From: Chlamydiota bacterium
GTDB taxonomy: Bacteria; Chlamydiota; Chlamydiia; Chlamydiales; SLFE01
NCBI GenBank assembly: GCA_011065065.1
Contig: JAAKFL010000003.1
Span: forward strand, 1 to 31,150
DNA length: 31,150 bases
Direction: 5' to 3'
Position 1 is the stretch's first letter; each line of letters begins with the position of its first letter. Positions 6,725-13,684 of the stretch are shown here, piece after piece. The notes below the pieces were generated by a model. It searched no databases. It saw only the letters and a program-made list of their open reading frames with translations, and had not been told where the DNA came from. Position numbers and translations under genes: made by a program.

Positions 6725-6934
6725 ATGAAAAAACTATTAGATCGCCGTTCGGCTATTCTTAAGAGGGAATATCGCAGGCATCGCGATGATTTCTGGACAG
6801 ATGAAGAACCATCTATTACTCGCATAGTACATAAAAAGACAGGCTTTATAATTACAAAGTCTAAGTTTAATACAAGAAATACATTGCAAAAACGTGGAAA
6901 AATAAGATATGAAATAAACATTGAGGATTTCTAG
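6725..6934 (+). CDS. Small basic protein, unknown
   Basis: Protein of 69 aa. ATG 6725 is chosen because AAGGAGG lies 6 nt upstream; the reading frame is open further back but inside the lipoprotein gene. It is Lys/Arg-rich with helical RRSAILKREYRRHRDD, then a strand-rich end (TRIVHKKTGFIITKSKF). No family recognised. It is the last gene before the terminator at 6963-6999, so it closes the accessory operon upstream of the portal. Confidence 0.65.
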   Translation: MKKLLDRRSAILKREYRRHRDDFWTDEEPSITRIVHKKTGFIITKSKFNTRNTLQKRGKIRYEINIEDF

Positions 6935-6962
6935 ATCTTCTTAGCATCCAAGGTATCTTGGG

Positions 6963-6999
6963 GGTCGGCTTGAGAAGGATCTTGGGTCGGCCTTTTTTT
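6963..6999 (+). terminator. Rho-independent terminator before the portal gene
   Basis: GGTCGGCTTGAGA (6963-6975) pairs with TCTTGGGTCGGCC (6980-6992) as a 13-bp stem with five G-T wobbles and loop AGGA, followed by seven T (6993-6999). It ends the accessory operon and separates it from the portal, which has its own promoter-like motif 27 nt later. Confidence 0.75.
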
Positions 7000-7025
7000 G
7001 TTTGCCTCTAACGCAGCCATGGATT

Positions 7026-7054
7026 ATTGTAAATTAAAATTTTAACTTTACAAT
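7026..7054 (+). promoter_or_regulatory. Palindromic promoter/operator-like motif before the portal
   Basis: A 29-bp near-perfect palindrome: ATTGTAAA, then TTAAAATTTTAA, one extra C, then TTTACAAT. The TTTACA hexamer (7047-7052) ends exactly 12 nt before ATG 7065. It lies between the upstream terminator and a start codon with no Shine-Dalgarno, so it is likely to carry the promoter or operator of the portal gene. The same spacing recurs at 15721 and 30215. Confidence 0.6.
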
Positions 7055-7064
7055 AGTCTCGCTT

Positions 7065-9116
7065 ATGACCCTCTATCGTGCGCCTGAGCCAAGTTGGGAT
7101 ATTCCAGAAGAAGATCGTCACATTCTACAGAGAATGGACAAAACCTACCAGCACAGCATCACCATCCAACAGTCCTTTTGGAGTGAAGCTGATATCGATT
7201 CTCGCTTCAGAGCCGGGGATCAGACCTTATGGCAAGAGATTTACGGAAATCTACCCGCATTTCGCAAGCGGCAATTCCAATTCAACCGGATCAGGCGAGT
7301 ATGTAACCTAGTTACAGGCCACCAGAGGCGTAATCGCAAATCTACAATAGTGACGCCTAGGGAGAACGCGGATTCAAAGACAGCCTCTCAGTTCACGAAG
7401 CTCATGTACTGGGCTAACGACTATGGCAACGTCTTGGAGACTGTTTCTGGGGCTTTTGATGGGATGCTGACCACTGGGATGAACCTGCTCAGCGTATGGG
7501 CTGACTACATTTCCGATCCGATCTCGGGCGACCTGAAGGTGGATAATCTCAGTTATAATTCTTATTTGATAGACCCGTACTGGCGTAAAGCGGACCTAAG
7601 TGACTGTAACTTTGTGTGGACGAGAAAATATATCTCTAAGCAACAAGCCATCATGCTCGCACCAGAGAAGGCTGATTTCATCGATAAGCTGTATGTACAA
7701 TCCAACAAAGACGGCAAATTTCAATTCCTTCCTGAGTCGTACAACTACGGCATGCAGGATCTCATGTACTACGACGAATACTGGTACAGAGATCAAAGGG
7801 AGCAGGAACTCTTAGTCGACGCCCGGACAGGCGAAACGATGGAATGGACAGGCAACGAGGTCAATCGAGCGGCTTTCTTGAAGGCTCATCCTCAAATCAC
7901 CACCATCAAGCAGATGATACCGACGGTCAAGTTGGCCACTGTGCTGGAAGGAAACGTGCTCTATCACGGCAAGAACCCTATGGGCATAGATCGCTATCCC
8001 TTCGTGCCAGTCATGGGTTACTACAGTCCTGAGCTCCCCTATTTCCCATGGAGGATCCAAGGGGTCGTCAGAGGCTTAAGAGATGCCCAGTACTTGTATA
8101 ACAGACGTCGCATGATTGAACTAGACATCTTGGAATCTCAGATCAATTCAGGATGGAAGGTCAAGGAAGATGCCTTGGTTAATCCTAAAGATGCATTTCT
8201 CTCCGGTCAGGGTCGGTTGCTTACTCTCAAGCAAGACGCAGAGATGACGGATGTGGAGCAAATCATTGCACCTCAAATTCCTCCCTCAATGCTCCAGCTC
8301 TCGGAGCTATTAGGAAAAGAAATCCAAGAGATCTCTGGAGTGAATGAGGAGCTCTTAGGAAGCGCAGATGACGACAAAGCAGGCATCCTGAGCATGCTAC
8401 GGCAAGGAGCTGGACTCACCACTCTTCAGATCCTTTTTGACCAGCTAGATCAGTCACAGAAGTACTTGGGCCAGATCTTCTTAGAATACATGCAGAAGAA
8501 CTTTACGCCAGGTAAAATCGAGAGGATTATAGACGAACCACCTAGCGAAGAATTCTATCACCGATGCTTTGGCAAGTATGATTCCACAATCGAAGAAGGG
8601 ATCAACACCACGACTCAGAGACAGAATCAGTTCGTTCAGCTGTTCACCCTCAAGCAAGCAGGGATTCCGATCCCCACAAAATCTCTCATCGAGACCCTCA
8701 CTGTCACGGACAAAGAAGATCTCATCAAAACTATGCAAGAAGAGGAGCAACAAGCTCAGCAACAAGCTCAGCAGCAGCAGCAGGTACAGATGGAAGTACT
8801 CAAAGCTCAAATCCAAGATCTACAAGCACGCGCAGAAGCAAACCAGGGGCTTTCTGTTGAGCGCAAAACACGTAGCATAAGCAACTTAAGTCTTTCAGAG
8901 GAAAGACGCATGGAAGCTATTAAGGATTTGAATCAGAGCGAACTTGACAAAATCAGATCCATCAAAGAACTTCAAGGGATTGATCTAGAACAGATAAATC
9001 AGGCACTTATGATCATCCAAGCATTGAAAGCGCAGGAAGTGGCGAAAGTAGAAGAGGCGAGCCCGATTCAGAAAAATATAACGAGCTTGAGTCAGTCGTT
9101 AGGAACTGAGGTATAA
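7065..9116 (+). CDS. Portal protein, P22-like
   Basis: Protein of 683 aa, within the range of P22-type portals (about 700 aa). The N-terminal half has the typical pattern of early helices, NLPAFRKRQFQFNRIRRVCN and VTGHQRRNRK, then DNLSYNSYLIDPYWRKADLS and MDRYPFVPVMGYY-like text (GIDRYPFVPVMGYY). Residues about 560-650 form a long Gln-rich helix/coiled coil (EEEQQAQQQAQQQQQ), matching the C-terminal barrel and crown region. The protein forms the dodecameric ring through which DNA enters and leaves the capsid. No Shine-Dalgarno precedes ATG 7065 (atagtctcgctt), unusual for such a protein. Other podoviral portals are the only real alternative. Confidence 0.85.
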   Translation: MTLYRAPEPSWDIPEEDRHILQRMDKTYQHSITIQQSFWSEADIDSRFRAGDQTLWQEIYGNLPAFRKRQFQFNRIRRVCNLVTGHQRRNRKSTIVTPRENADSKTASQFTKLMYWANDYGNVLETVSGAFDGMLTTGMNLLSVWADYISDPISGDLKVDNLSYNSYLIDPYWRKADLSDCNFVWTRKYISKQQAIMLAPEKADFIDKLYVQSNKDGKFQFLPESYNYGMQDLMYYDEYWYRDQREQELLVDARTGETMEWTGNEVNRAAFLKAHPQITTIKQMIPTVKLATVLEGNVLYHGKNPMGIDRYPFVPVMGYYSPELPYFPWRIQGVVRGLRDAQYLYNRRRMIELDILESQINSGWKVKEDALVNPKDAFLSGQGRLLTLKQDAEMTDVEQIIAPQIPPSMLQLSELLGKEIQEISGVNEELLGSADDDKAGILSMLRQGAGLTTLQILFDQLDQSQKYLGQIFLEYMQKNFTPGKIERIIDEPPSEEFYHRCFGKYDSTIEEGINTTTQRQNQFVQLFTLKQAGIPIPTKSLIETLTVTDKEDLIKTMQEEEQQAQQQAQQQQQVQMEVLKAQIQDLQARAEANQGLSVERKTRSISNLSLSEERRMEAIKDLNQSELDKIRSIKELQGIDLEQINQALMIIQALKAQEVAKVEEASPIQKNITSLSQSLGTEV

Positions 9117-9125
9117 AAAACCAGT

Positions 9126-9698
9126 TTATTCAACATGTTTCCAAGTAATTCCGTCTAAAACAGCCTTAATAGTCCCTACTGCTACCTCAAAATGTCGCGC
9201 TATTTTAATTTTTAAGAATTTGTCCGAACGAAACATTTTTCGAATAGTTCGGACTTTATCCGGATTTAATTTTGCTCGAAAATGTTGAATGCCTTGTGAC
9301 CGGCGTCCTTTGTGCACACTGTCAATCACATTGTCTTTGTTAGTACCTAAAAACAGATGATCCGGGTTAACACAATTTCTCACATCACATTTGTGGAGAA
9401 CGTGTACTCCAGCGGGTAGTTCGCCACGATAGAGTTTCCAAGAGACTCGATGACAACTCAACATTTTGCTGTCTATGCCGAATTGTCCGTATCCTTTTCG
9501 ATTTTTCACACCTTTCCATAACCAGCATCCATCCGACTGCTTTTCAATTTTTGATAAGAAGCGTTTCTTAATTGTTTCCGGACCATATTTATATAAAGTA
9601 TGACATTTGTTCGAACAGAAGAATATGGAAGATCTGGCAATTTGGTATGGGGAACGATGAATTTGAAGACCGCATTGAGAACACAATATAAGTTGCAT
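9126..9698 (-). CDS. Free-standing HNH homing-type endonuclease
   Basis: Protein of 190 aa encoded against the virion genes, ending 9 nt after the portal stop. Two N-terminal Cys pairs (CSQC, CSNKC) form a zinc knuckle. The HNH core runs from GCWLWKG through SCHRVSWKLYRGELPAG and HKCDVRNCVNPDHLFLGT, with the catalytic His in VLHKCD and the Asn-Pro-Asp-His end. The C-terminus is a helix-turn-helix (KLNPDKVRTIRKMF, then KIKIARHFEVAVGTIKAVL) for target recognition. Such genes spread between phages by double-strand-break homing. It is paralogous to the gene at 20958. I see no intron around it. The 134 nt upstream hold no other gene. Confidence 0.92.
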   Translation of the reverse strand: MQLILCSQCGLQIHRSPYQIARSSIFFCSNKCHTLYKYGPETIKKRFLSKIEKQSDGCWLWKGVKNRKGYGQFGIDSKMLSCHRVSWKLYRGELPAGVHVLHKCDVRNCVNPDHLFLGTNKDNVIDSVHKGRRSQGIQHFRAKLNPDKVRTIRKMFRSDKFLKIKIARHFEVAVGTIKAVLDGITWKHVE

Positions 9699-9832
9699 AC
9701 GAAAAATATATCATAGATGAGTGTTAAATAGAAAAACTTCAGCAAAAAACAGTTGAATCAGAAACGCCAGGTGTGTAAAGATATTTTTTGAAATGGTATG
9801 CTTTACCATAACAGCAACCCTAGGAGGGAAAA

Positions 9833-10039
9833 ATGCCTAAACATTACAGCAACGGCGAAGGAAAAATGAAGGGGTCCGGCAATTATGCCAACATGCCCCA
9901 GGAAGTGAAACATACCTCATATCCAAGCGTATATGGTGATCTTGATACTGATTATCATGATACTATTGAAGGTGTGGACAAGGATCTGAAAGATTCTTTC
10001 AAAAAAGCTGCTCATTATCCATCGGATTCAATGTATTAA
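9833..10039 (+). CDS. Small phage protein, unknown
   Basis: Protein of 68 aa with CTAGGAGGG before ATG 9833. It is hydrophilic and rich in Gly, Tyr, Asp and Lys (HYSNGEGKMKGSGNYANMPQ, then a Tyr/Asp-rich middle) with no obvious fold and no membrane segment. Upstream, at 9793-9810, ATGGTA...TACCAT is a small inverted repeat containing CTTTAC, reminiscent of the promoter-like motif near other virion genes. It starts a three-gene run directly after the portal, where phages often place small virion-assembly proteins. That role is inferred from position. Confidence 0.65.
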   Translation: MPKHYSNGEGKMKGSGNYANMPQEVKHTSYPSVYGDLDTDYHDTIEGVDKDLKDSFKKAAHYPSDSMY

Positions 10040-10040
10040 T

Positions 10041-10277
10041 ATGCCAGTGATGCTGCGTGAATTCCAATCTCCGAAGGCTCAGCAACTCGCTGATCAGGTT
10101 ATGGAACTTGCGCAGCGTTACGGTTCTGATGTGGGTCAGATGGACATGTCTACCTTGAAAAACGACCATGGGAAGGGCAAATCTACCTTGAAAAACAACC
10201 ATATGAAGGCAAAACAAGAGAAATTCGAACCTGTTGGTGACTTCGGTAGCTTTGTGGGATCACAGACAGGTAAATGA
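10041..10277 (+). CDS. Small protein with an internal duplication
   Basis: Protein of 78 aa starting one base after the preceding stop. The N-terminal half is helical (SPKAQQLADQVMELAQRYG). The middle carries two copies of S-T-L-K-N-(D/N)-H-(G/M)-K in an 11-residue repeat, which matches a 33-bp tandem DNA repeat. The C-terminus is EPVGDFGSFVGSQTGK. No family recognised. Co-transcription with its neighbours is likely because the three genes are packed within 16 nt of each other. Confidence 0.6.
   Translation: MPVMLREFQSPKAQQLADQVMELAQRYGSDVGQMDMSTLKNDHGKGKSTLKNNHMKAKQEKFEPVGDFGSFVGSQTGK
10149..10214 (+). repeat. 33-bp tandem duplication
   Basis: Two copies, 10149-10181 and 10182-10214, share TCTACCTTGAAAAAC followed by a one-base difference and ACCAT, then a diverging end. 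The period is a multiple of three, so the reading frame is kept. Confidence 0.8.
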
Positions 10278-10292
10278 AATGAAGAGGAAATC

Positions 10293-10487
10293 ATGGCTAA
10301 AAAAGCTTATCCAAAAGGCAAAAAAGCTGAAGCAAAAATTGGGAAGGTTATGGGGGAATTCAAAGAAAAAACTCTCCGCAGTGGCTCCAAAAAAGGTCCG
10401 GTCGTCAAAAGCAAAGCGCAAGCACTCGCCATTAGCCTGTCCGAAGCCAGGAAAGCCTCGAAAAAAGGTAGTAAGAAAAAGAAATAG
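10293..10487 (+). CDS. Small Lys-rich protein, DUF6496-like
   Basis: Protein of 64 aa with agaggaa before ATG 10293. About 20 Lys residues are spread along it. The segment VVKSKAQALAISLSEARKAS matches the pattern I associate with DUF6496 proteins (KSrkQAIAIaLseArka), a small family common in phages and plasmids without known function. The charge fits nucleic-acid binding, for example with packaged DNA, but that is inference. It is the last gene before a convergent terminator. Confidence 0.7.
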   Translation: MAKKAYPKGKKAEAKIGKVMGEFKEKTLRSGSKKGPVVKSKAQALAISLSEARKASKKGSKKKK

Positions 10488-10546
10488 CTCCGTAACGGGG
10501 CGATCTCCAAAGTGCTGACGCTGGGGCCGAAAACAGCAAGTAAAAG

Positions 10547-10576
10547 GCTGGGGCAAAATATAGCCTCAGCGTCCTT
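10547..10576. terminator. Bidirectional terminator between convergent genes
   Basis: GCTGGGGC (10547-10554) pairs with GCCTCAGC (10563-10570) with one G-T, loop AAAATATA. It is followed on the plus strand by gtcctttt and on the minus strand by CTTTTACTT. It lies between the plus gene ending at 10487 and the minus gene ending at 10578, where a two-way terminator is expected. Confidence 0.65.
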
Positions 10577-10577
10577 T

Positions 10578-10790
10578 TCACTTCCTCACATTAGGATTGG
10601 TCCGAGAGATCGGGAGGCCGCCTTCTGTTATCACATCTTCACCTTCGACCCATTCTAAATTAATATCGTGATGCAAGCATTTATGAATGCACTTGCCTCC
10701 CATAGCTATGAGGACATTCCCGCTTATCTCAATTTTTGAAGCATCCTTTCTTTTTTCTGCTATGCATTCTATACATCCTAAATAGCTCAT
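10578..10790 (-). CDS. Small Cys/His-containing protein
   Basis: Protein of 70 aa with GGAG six bases before its ATG (AGGAGATAAACATG on the minus strand). It contains CIEC near residue 6 and CIHKCLHH near residue 34, so one zinc site with Cys and His ligands is plausible. The rest has strand-like IEISGNVLIAMGG and ends in RTNPNVRK. Not recognised. It is the last gene of the minus-strand operon running down from 11747. Confidence 0.65.
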   Translation of the reverse strand: MSYLGCIECIAEKRKDASKIEISGNVLIAMGGKCIHKCLHHDINLEWVEGEDVITEGGLPISRTNPNVRK

Positions 10791-10831
10791 GTTTATCTCC
10801 TACAGTCAACAGGATCGTTAGGCGTCTTTTT

Positions 10832-11053
10832 TCAGACATATCTCCATTCAAAAGCATGCATCGTAGTAATTGTCACGTTTCCATTTGTTCCTCGGAAGAC
10901 GTGGTGAGGCTTGTTATCATCAAATAAAAAGCTGCTCTTTTGATACCCGGCATAATGACCCACACCCGTACCACCTCCATAAGGATCTTTGAATCGAAAT
11001 TCTAATTCCTTGTCCTCGTCAGGAAGCTGATCCTTAACTTTTGTCCATTCCAT
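10832..11053 (-). CDS. DUF551-like protein
   Basis: Protein of 73 aa. Its N-terminus MEWTKVKDQLPDEDKELEFR matches the DUF551 start (W..vkDqLP). The C-terminus MHAFEWRYV replaces the usual THWMPLP, so it is a divergent member. AAGGAT precedes the ATG, but most of that site is supplied by element B, which begins 5 nt upstream of the start codon (the ATAA of the original DNA remains). Expression may therefore have been changed by the insertion. It is the third gene of a minus-strand operon. Confidence 0.75.
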   Translation of the reverse strand: MEWTKVKDQLPDEDKELEFRFKDPYGGGTGVGHYAGYQKSSFLFDDNKPHHVFRGTNGNVTITTMHAFEWRYV

Positions 11054-11058
11054 TTTAT

Positions 11059-11214
11059 CCTTTCAGGCGTAAAACCCAGTCCTTCAGGGCTGGGATGTAA
11101 GCCTCTTGTGTTAAATCTTCGCCGTGCGGTATATTGTTTTCACCGCCCTGGGTATGCATGGCGTGCGTTAAGTTGCTAGTAGCTCTCGCGTTTACGCGAG
11201 GGAACATACACTAA
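11059..11214 (+). mobile_element. Element B: ORF-less IS200/IS605-type element, shortest copy
   Basis: The 156-bp element follows TTAT (11055-11058). It starts with a hairpin almost the same as that of element A: GGCGTAAAAC, inner stem CCCAGTCC TTCA GGGCTGGG, then GATGTAAGCC. It ends with the perfect hairpin CTCGCG TTTA CGCGAG (11184-11199) and ACATACACTAA. It separates two genes of a minus-strand operon. Removing it gives the upstream gene a natural TGA stop and puts ATAA in front of the DUF551-like start. Boundaries follow the TTAT rule seen in A and C. It contains no ORF of note. Confidence 0.7.
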
Positions 11215-11384
11215 CAATCCACTGGGTCATTGGGTTGCTTAGGTTCATCCCAGGGGGGAGTGGGATGGGGGACCATATCAGGTGGCCAGAAAGCTTGCGC
11301 ACCACGGCAAAGGTTTATTAAACAGAAGACAACGATAGCTATCACGTACATCCAAGTTCTGATTTTCCAGACTATATTTTCCAT
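11211..11384 (-). CDS. Small membrane protein with Pro-rich tail
   Basis: Protein of 57 aa with ACGGAG upstream of its ATG. An N-terminal membrane segment (WMYVIAIVVFCLINLC, about residues 11-26) is followed by a Trp- and Pro-rich tail with PPDMVPHPTPPWDEPKQP. It ends VDC because its present TAG stop is inside element B; without the element it would end one residue earlier at a TGA. The topology (short N-terminus in, Pro-rich tail out) recalls small lysis or exclusion proteins, but I see no lipobox and no partner. It lies 6 nt after the preceding gene. Confidence 0.65.
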   Translation of the reverse strand: MENIVWKIRTWMYVIAIVVFCLINLCRGAQAFWPPDMVPHPTPPWDEPKQPNDPVDC

Positions 11385-11390
11385 AATTTT

Positions 11391-11747
11391 TCAACTTATC
11401 TCCGTGTTAAGAAATATTGTTGCTTTTCTGCCAGTTAGTTTTTCATATTCTTCTATTTTATCTTGGAGTGTCGCAATTTCTACAATGACAAAATCAACTC
11501 CACATCTATGAGAACCCGTTTTGAAGACTAAAAATCCCGAAATGGTTTCTTCACATTCTGAGTCATCGTGAAGTGTCATATTTTCGCTAACAGGCATCTG
11601 ATTACTTTCGTAAACCCAAAATTCCTCAATGTCGTCTTTGTGATACGGTTCACCCGTATCGGGGTCATATTTTTTTACTGGAACTTTTCTGGTTTTTTTT
11701 ATAACTTTTTCGCCAACGAAAATTGTACTGTAAATATCAGTTCCCAT
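11391..11747 (-). CDS. Hypothetical protein, 118 aa
   Basis: First gene of the minus-strand operon, with AAGGTG before its ATG. The N-terminal part is strand-rich and basic (TIFVGEKVIKKTRKVPVKKY), then acidic (DPDTGEPYHKDDIEEF). The C-terminal part has an alternation typical of an alpha/beta end (VDFVIVEIATLQDKIEEYEK). No membrane segment and only two Cys. I do not recognise it. About 190 nt of non-coding DNA upstream separate it from the divergent gene at 11941 and should hold promoters for both directions; I cannot pick a clear -35/-10 pair. Confidence 0.65.
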   Translation of the reverse strand: MGTDIYSTIFVGEKVIKKTRKVPVKKYDPDTGEPYHKDDIEEFWVYESNQMPVSENMTLHDDSECEETISGFLVFKTGSHRCGVDFVIVEIATLQDKIEEYEKLTGRKATIFLNTEIS

Positions 11748-11940
11748 TATTTCACCTTATATACGGAGTCGATTCTCATATGTACGCAGTAAACTAAAAA
11801 TAAGAATTGGCCGCAAGACACAATCTTTTTTTGAAATCTAGTTGTACCCACCTTTCCGGAAAATCGTTCATTTTTTCTTCTCCTTCCTTTATGTTTGAGG
11901 AAGAACATGAAAAAAACAATGAAATATGGGGTGGAGAAAG

Positions 11941-12198
11941 ATGGATGATGATTCGACAGCCGATGAAGCCAGCATCACATGGTCTTTAGATGATATTTGG
12001 TTTCTAAAAATGACCCGAAATGGTTTCGAGTTTAATTTTAGAGATTTCCCAGCAGGAACACCCGAAGATTTCGCAAAGAAATTCATTGAAGTTTTGGAAG
12101 ATCAAGTTGTCGTAACATTTGAATCACGTTTAAAAGACCATGTGAAAGTAGAAGATCACAAAAAAGTAGCGTGGAACGAAAATGACCCCATTTCCTAA
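11941..12198 (+). CDS. Hypothetical acidic protein
   Basis: Protein of 85 aa. ATG 11941 is chosen because ggtggag sits 5 nt upstream; an in-frame ATG at 11926 has no such site. It opens with MDDDSTADEASITWSLDDIW and then alternates strands and a helix (FEFNFRDF, EDFAKKFIEVLED, VVVTFES). No domain recognised. It is the first gene of a plus-strand accessory run that leads to tRNA-Glu. Confidence 0.6.
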   Translation: MDDDSTADEASITWSLDDIWFLKMTRNGFEFNFRDFPAGTPEDFAKKFIEVLEDQVVVTFESRLKDHVKVEDHKKVAWNENDPIS

Positions 12199-12271
12199 AA
12201 AAAAAGGAAGGTTCGTTGAAAAACTCTATAGATTCAAATTGAAAGTACAGCGAATGTGGAACGTTTTATAA
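12182..12271 (+). CDS. Possible 29-aa basic peptide
   Basis: ATG 12182 lies in the end of the preceding gene, with ggaacgaa upstream. The peptide would be MTPFPKKKGRFVEK followed by LYRFKLKVQRMWNVL, highly basic and amphipathic. The only support is the weak ribosome-binding site and the absence of another gene between 12199 and 12341, so it may not be real. Confidence 0.3.
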   Translation: MTPFPKKKGRFVEKLYRFKLKVQRMWNVL

Positions 12272-12341
12272 AGAGAGTATTAAGATTGAAAACATTAAAA
12301 CAGAAAGTATATAGAAAAGCAACCGAGGTCAAACAATCAAT

Positions 12342-12620
12342 TTGAATACATATCCTTCTGAACAACATAACTGTCATTGTAGGACGCTGCACGGAGATTT
12401 ACTGGTGGAACATCTGGGCGGTGAGTTAACCAAATTTGGTGTGATGTCTGTATCCTATATCGCTCGGAAATATAAATATTCGTTTGAGGGAGCTTTAGAC
12501 ATACTGTGTAAATTAGCGAAAAAAAATAGTCTCGTCAAGTTTGACAGGACTAATAGAAGACTAGTGTACAAAAAGCCTTATGAATTGAAGCGAGAGCTAC
12601 GCGGTTGGCGCGCAAGCTAA
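12342..12620 (+). CDS. Small winged-helix-like protein
   Basis: Protein of 92 aa from TTG 12342, with no close Shine-Dalgarno; ATG 12444 would give a 58-aa product. The pattern MSVSYIARKYKYSFEGALDI, then LCKLAKKNSLVKFDRTNRRLVYKK looks like a winged helix (two helices, recognition helix, beta-wing), so it could be a small DNA-binding regulator. The N-terminal part has HNCHC and a further His, a possible zinc site. Both assignments are tentative. Confidence 0.5.
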   Translation: MNTYPSEQHNCHCRTLHGDLLVEHLGGELTKFGVMSVSYIARKYKYSFEGALDILCKLAKKNSLVKFDRTNRRLVYKKPYELKRELRGWRAS

Positions 12621-12645
12621 AGTATTTATTTAACGCGGGGAACAC

Positions 12646-12948
12646 ATGAAAAATACGACTCTTTCAATCGATAGTCCCCATTCGTGCAAATATTGTAGCA
12701 CACCACTAGAAGAACCCCCTTTTCGTGAGACTCTCACAAAGGCATATGGCGTCTTTCAACGTTTTCGTGAGCAGGTCAAAAGAGGAGATTTTCGGGCGGG
12801 GAATTGTACGATCCTTTTTCGAGGGACTGATGCTGATTGCCAAAAAATAGTAGCGCTTATCAAAAATAAGGAGGATTCTCGTGAAGAACTTATGTCCATT
12901 CGCCGGCTAGTTAGAAGCAATAGCTGGCCTTCCTACTACACGTGGTGA
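12646..12948 (+). CDS. Small protein with one Cys pair
   Basis: Protein of 100 aa with gggga before ATG 12646. CKYC is at residues 14-17 and single Cys residues are at about 53 and 64, so a zinc-ribbon is possible but spaced unusually. The middle is helical (FRETLTKAYGVFQRFREQVK), and a helix with ALIKNKEDSREELMSIRRLV follows. Not recognised. It is directly followed by tRNA-Glu, only 3 nt from its stop. Confidence 0.6.
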   Translation: MKNTTLSIDSPHSCKYCSTPLEEPPFRETLTKAYGVFQRFREQVKRGDFRAGNCTILFRGTDADCQKIVALIKNKEDSREELMSIRRLVRSNSWPSYYTW

Positions 12949-12951
12949 TAA

Positions 12952-13023
12952 GGTTCCTTGGTCTAGCGGTTAAGATCCTCGACTTTCTCTCGAGGGACAT
13001 GGGTTCGAGTCCCGTAGGGATCA
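12952..13023 (+). tRNA. tRNA-Glu (anticodon UUC)
   Basis: Acceptor GGTTCCT pairs with AGGGATC (two G-T pairs), discriminator A. The D-arm contains TAGCGGTTA. Anticodon stem CTCGA/TCGAG holds loop CTTTCTC with anticodon TTC (12985-12987). T-arm ATGGG TTCGAGT CCCGT. Overall it follows the bacterial tRNA-Glu pattern. CCA is not encoded. It lies between two closely spaced coding genes. Confidence 0.92.
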
Positions 13024-13039
13024 AAACAAAGGAGGAATT

Positions 13040-13264
13040 ATGAGAAAAGTAGAAATAATTTGTGACAGCTGTGGAAAGGATCTTTCTGAATCCGATAATT
13101 CCATTGATTGGAGGATCGCCCTCACAAACGAGCGTATTCCTAGCTGTGGAGGATTTGTTACAGATATGTACATTTGTCCTGGGCTAAAGAAAAACTGTCA
13201 TTTCTGTGGACTAGGATGTATGAGGAAGTGGTTTGATGAAACATATCCAGTAGAGAAGGAATGA
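13040..13264 (+). CDS. Zinc-ribbon protein
   Basis: Protein of 74 aa with AAAGGAGGA before ATG 13040. CDSCGKDLSESDNSIDWRIA starts a treble-clef-like ribbon; the second half has CHFCGLGCMRKWFDE, giving a second Cys pair and a helix. An extra Cys pair in the middle could form a second site. It is clearly related to the protein at 14457 (CDRCG...SIGWGLKITN...FCNFECLKKW), so the two are paralogues. Function unknown; a contact role with host RNA polymerase or other proteins is common for such phage ribbons but not shown here. Confidence 0.75.
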   Translation: MRKVEIICDSCGKDLSESDNSIDWRIALTNERIPSCGGFVTDMYICPGLKKNCHFCGLGCMRKWFDETYPVEKE

Positions 13265-13274
13265 AGGAGGAACG

Positions 13275-13604
13275 ATGGATAACACAGAATACAGTATGGA
13301 ATTGGATTGTTCAGATACAAAACCTTTTAAATTAGATCTTTCACAAATAAAGGAAAAAGAAGAGAAGGATACTGTGGGTTTGCAGGCTCAATATCGATGT
13401 CCTTCGTGTTATCTCCAATGGTATGGTGATATGCCGAAAGGCAACGTAGAGAACGATAAACTTTGTAAATTTTGTGTTCAGCCACATACAGATCTAGAAA
13501 TTTTGGAAAGACAAATAACTGTCATGGACACTGCTTACGTTCGAGACCTTCCCCATGTGATCAGGAATCTCTTCAACCATGTCCAACTGAAAGAGATCGA
13601 ATGA
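13275..13604 (+). CDS. Protein with a central zinc ribbon
   Basis: Protein of 109 aa with GAAGGAGGA before ATG 13275. The N-terminal 35 residues are acidic. A zinc ribbon follows: CPSC (about residues 43-46), about 20 residues, then CKFC. The C-terminal third is helical (LEILERQITVMDTAYVRDLP). It belongs to the same tightly spaced operon as its neighbours, and the next ATG overlaps its TGA. Not recognised beyond the ribbon. Confidence 0.7.
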   Translation: MDNTEYSMELDCSDTKPFKLDLSQIKEKEEKDTVGLQAQYRCPSCYLQWYGDMPKGNVENDKLCKFCVQPHTDLEILERQITVMDTAYVRDLPHVIRNLFNHVQLKEIE

Positions 13605-13684
13605 TGATTAGATATGCCGATTTTTCGGAGAAATTTAGGTACGTTTGGAAAATATACCTAAGGGATAGGAAGGAGGAACAATGA
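13601..13684 (+). CDS. 27-aa basic/aromatic miniprotein
   Basis: Starts at the ATG of an ATGA overlap with the preceding stop and overlaps the next start in the same way (caATGA). The sequence is rich in Arg, Tyr and Phe (MIRYADFSEKFRYVWKIYL). Its end encodes the GGAAGGAGGA ribosome-binding site of the next gene. It may be a true miniprotein or mainly a translational coupler. Confidence 0.45.
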   Translation: MMIRYADFSEKFRYVWKIYLRDRKEEQ

